Assembly: GCF_019649055.1 (NCBI RefSeq)
Contig: NW_026570315.1
Span: 518,839-582,838 of the forward strand
DNA length: 64,000 nt
Direction: 5' to 3'
Source: Paramacrobiotus metropolitanus
Lineage: Eukaryota > Tardigrada > Eutardigrada > Parachela > Macrobiotidae
Each line of letters begins with the position of its first letter. Positions within the stretch are counted from its first letter, which is position 1. Below the pieces are notes generated by a model, which was not told the origin of the DNA, did not search any database, and saw nothing but the letters and a program-made list of their open reading frames with translations. Shown piece after piece: positions 63,024 to 64,000 of the stretch. Position numbers and translations under genes: made by a program.

Positions 63024-64000
63024 ATGTCTGACCGACGACGAGACCTCTCATCGAGCGGATCGAACAGCAGCCGACGCGACAACCGACGATCTCAGCCGTA
63101 CCCTGCACGACCGATCGGGCTCGAGCTGAAACGCGTTCGGCCACCCAAACCCCAATCCCACAGGTAACAAATCATGCGAACGTAGCGGCAGATTCTTTGG
63201 CAGGTTTAACGGTCGGGTCACGGATGGTCACTCAACCCTGGACGATCCCCTCCAGACCTTGCCACCGGGCACTATGCTCGACGAAACTGGACTTTCGGTG
63301 AATGTGAGCGCGGCCACCGGTCAGAACGTACCGGCAGTACCGATCGACCCAATAGGTCAGATCCGCCCGCCACTTCTACCGGGACCATTCATCCCCGACC
63401 AGTCATGCCACCGACGCTACCATACATCCTGATTACGGTAACGAGCATCCAGCCGGCCCCAATAGGGCCGCTGATGACTCAAGCTGGATGAATCCTATGC
63501 CGAACCAAATGTTCGCCATGTTCACCCAATGGTGCAACCAGATGGGTATGAACCAGCCACAAGGCGGCGGGTCAACCTCTGATGGGATACCCCATAGTTA
63601 CTGGACCCACCCAGCTTCCGCAGCAGCCGACTTTTACCGGCGGCGCCACGACAGGACGGCACAAATATGCCTCCGGTGGTATCAGCGACGGCTCGGCCGA
63701 ACGTCAACGGACACCGTTCACTCGATACTACGAGGACGGAACGAAGGCCTTTTCGTTCCATATGCTGAAAAGACCGAAGCCTCCGACATCATCGGCGGAG
63801 GCAGCCCGGCTCAACCGACAGCGGAACCTCGACGGCTGGACCTTCCACAGCCAGACTTCGGCAACCGCAATTACGGTTGAACTGATTCACGCATCTTCGG
63901 CTGGATCGCGAAGGCAGATCCGACCTCGGAAGAACTCACACTGGGTCTTATGGAAGCTGAGAGTGAATGGACTCTCGTCCAGCGCAAGATAGAAGCTCTC
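63024..64000 (+). CDS. Ser/Arg-rich ORF and start of the accessory region (copy B, runs off window)
   Basis: ATG 63024 gives MSDRRRDLSSSGSNSSRRDN, as in copy A. A frame change near 63110 leads to SATQTPIPQVTNHANVAADS followed by LAGLTVGS, which aligns with copy A on both sides of its MITE. Further on, frames change (63488-63880 and 63582-63992), with Met/Gln/Gly-rich and then charged sequence; the true frame is uncertain. Hairpins GACC-CAATA-GGTC (63346-63358) and CGGCCC-CAATA-GGGCCG (63454-63470) lie here. The rest of the gene is outside the window. Confidence 0.5.

Larger units (their letters stand above)
48471..64000 (+). mobile_element. Giant Ty3/gypsy-like LTR element, copy B (3' end off window)
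   Basis: Begins with a 427-bp LTR (48471-48897), then a 1.2-kb leader, a coiled-coil ORF1, Gag, protease, two linker ORFs, RT-RNase H, integrase with AT-hook tail, a conserved intergenic acceptor block and the Ser/Arg-rich ORF, where the window ends. It is collinear with copy A. Copy B is better preserved; I see only three single-base deletions at the start of RT, one in-frame TAG before the integrase core, and frame changes in ORF1, the protease spacer and the tail. The element must extend well past the window if it has copy A's 3' genes. Confidence 0.8.

Noticed and set aside
9733-63470. CRISPR array as an explanation of the repeated short palindromes
   Set aside because: The units are scattered over many kb, stems differ, spacing is irregular, there are no cas genes, and the DNA is eukaryotic.
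62177-64000. Envelope gene after pol
   Set aside because: No signal peptide, transmembrane segment or fusion-protein pattern in either copy A or B after integrase; the sequence is basic, disordered or helical.
1-64000. tRNA or rRNA genes
   Set aside because: I saw no convincing cloverleaf with A and B boxes and no rRNA core; a covariance search would be needed to exclude tRNA-derived SINEs.

Overview
The window is invertebrate nuclear DNA that consists almost entirely of nested transposable elements. I recognise no host gene, rRNA or tRNA. A stray piece of mitochondrial cox3 (7557-7850, minus strand) reads correctly only if AGA/AGG is Ser and TGA is Trp. That points to an animal with the invertebrate-type (or flatworm/echinoderm-type) mitochondrial code. 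An RLE-type LINE, PIF/Harbinger remnants and Ty3/gypsy elements agree with an animal. I cannot name the species.

Layout. (1) 1 to about 31150, plus: copy A of a giant Ty3/gypsy-like LTR element whose 5' end lies off the window. Order: end of a coiled-coil ORF1, Gag, protease, RT-RNase H, integrase with an AT-hook tail, then about 17 kb of accessory coding sequence and a long 3' non-coding region. Copy A is full of stops and frameshifts. It has been hit by the cox3 fragment, a 471-bp MITE (8977-9447) and a 4-kb LINE (10888-14892, 9-bp target duplication). (2) 31165-31680: a Harbinger transposase remnant and a 142-bp MITE. (3) About 31960-37300, plus: copy C, a related element keeping only the 3' accessory genes and an LTR. 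(4) 37300-40400: AT-rich, little recognised. (5) 40400-47090, minus: an old conventional gypsy element. Its integrase is split by a 3.0-kb terminal-inverted-repeat element (9-bp target duplication), which itself carries a solo LTR (5-bp target duplication). (6) About 47330-47830: an LTR-like fragment. (7) 48471-64000, plus: copy B of the giant element, with 5' LTR, 1.2-kb leader, ORF1, Gag, protease and Pol, running off the window in the accessory region. Copy B is better preserved than copy A.

How the parts fit. Gag, protease, RT-RNase H and integrase form the replication core. The integrase runs on without a stop into a Lys/Pro-rich tail with an AT-hook, a possible chromatin tether where other Ty3 elements carry a chromodomain. 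Downstream ORFs (a small Ser/Arg protein, a long alpha-helical repeat protein, an acidic winged-helix protein, a CxxC protein) are partly separated by conserved non-coding blocks. These end in branch-point, pyrimidine-tract and AG sequences just before the next ORF, which suggests expression by splicing.

The most striking unexplained signal is a family of micro-hairpins spread over the giant elements. Stem sequences change from site to site but stay complementary, while the loop is nearly constant and copy-specific: CAATA/CAACA in copy B, ACACA/ACAAA in copy A. They occur in all three codon phases and in non-coding DNA, so the constraint or generating process acts on nucleic acid, not protein.
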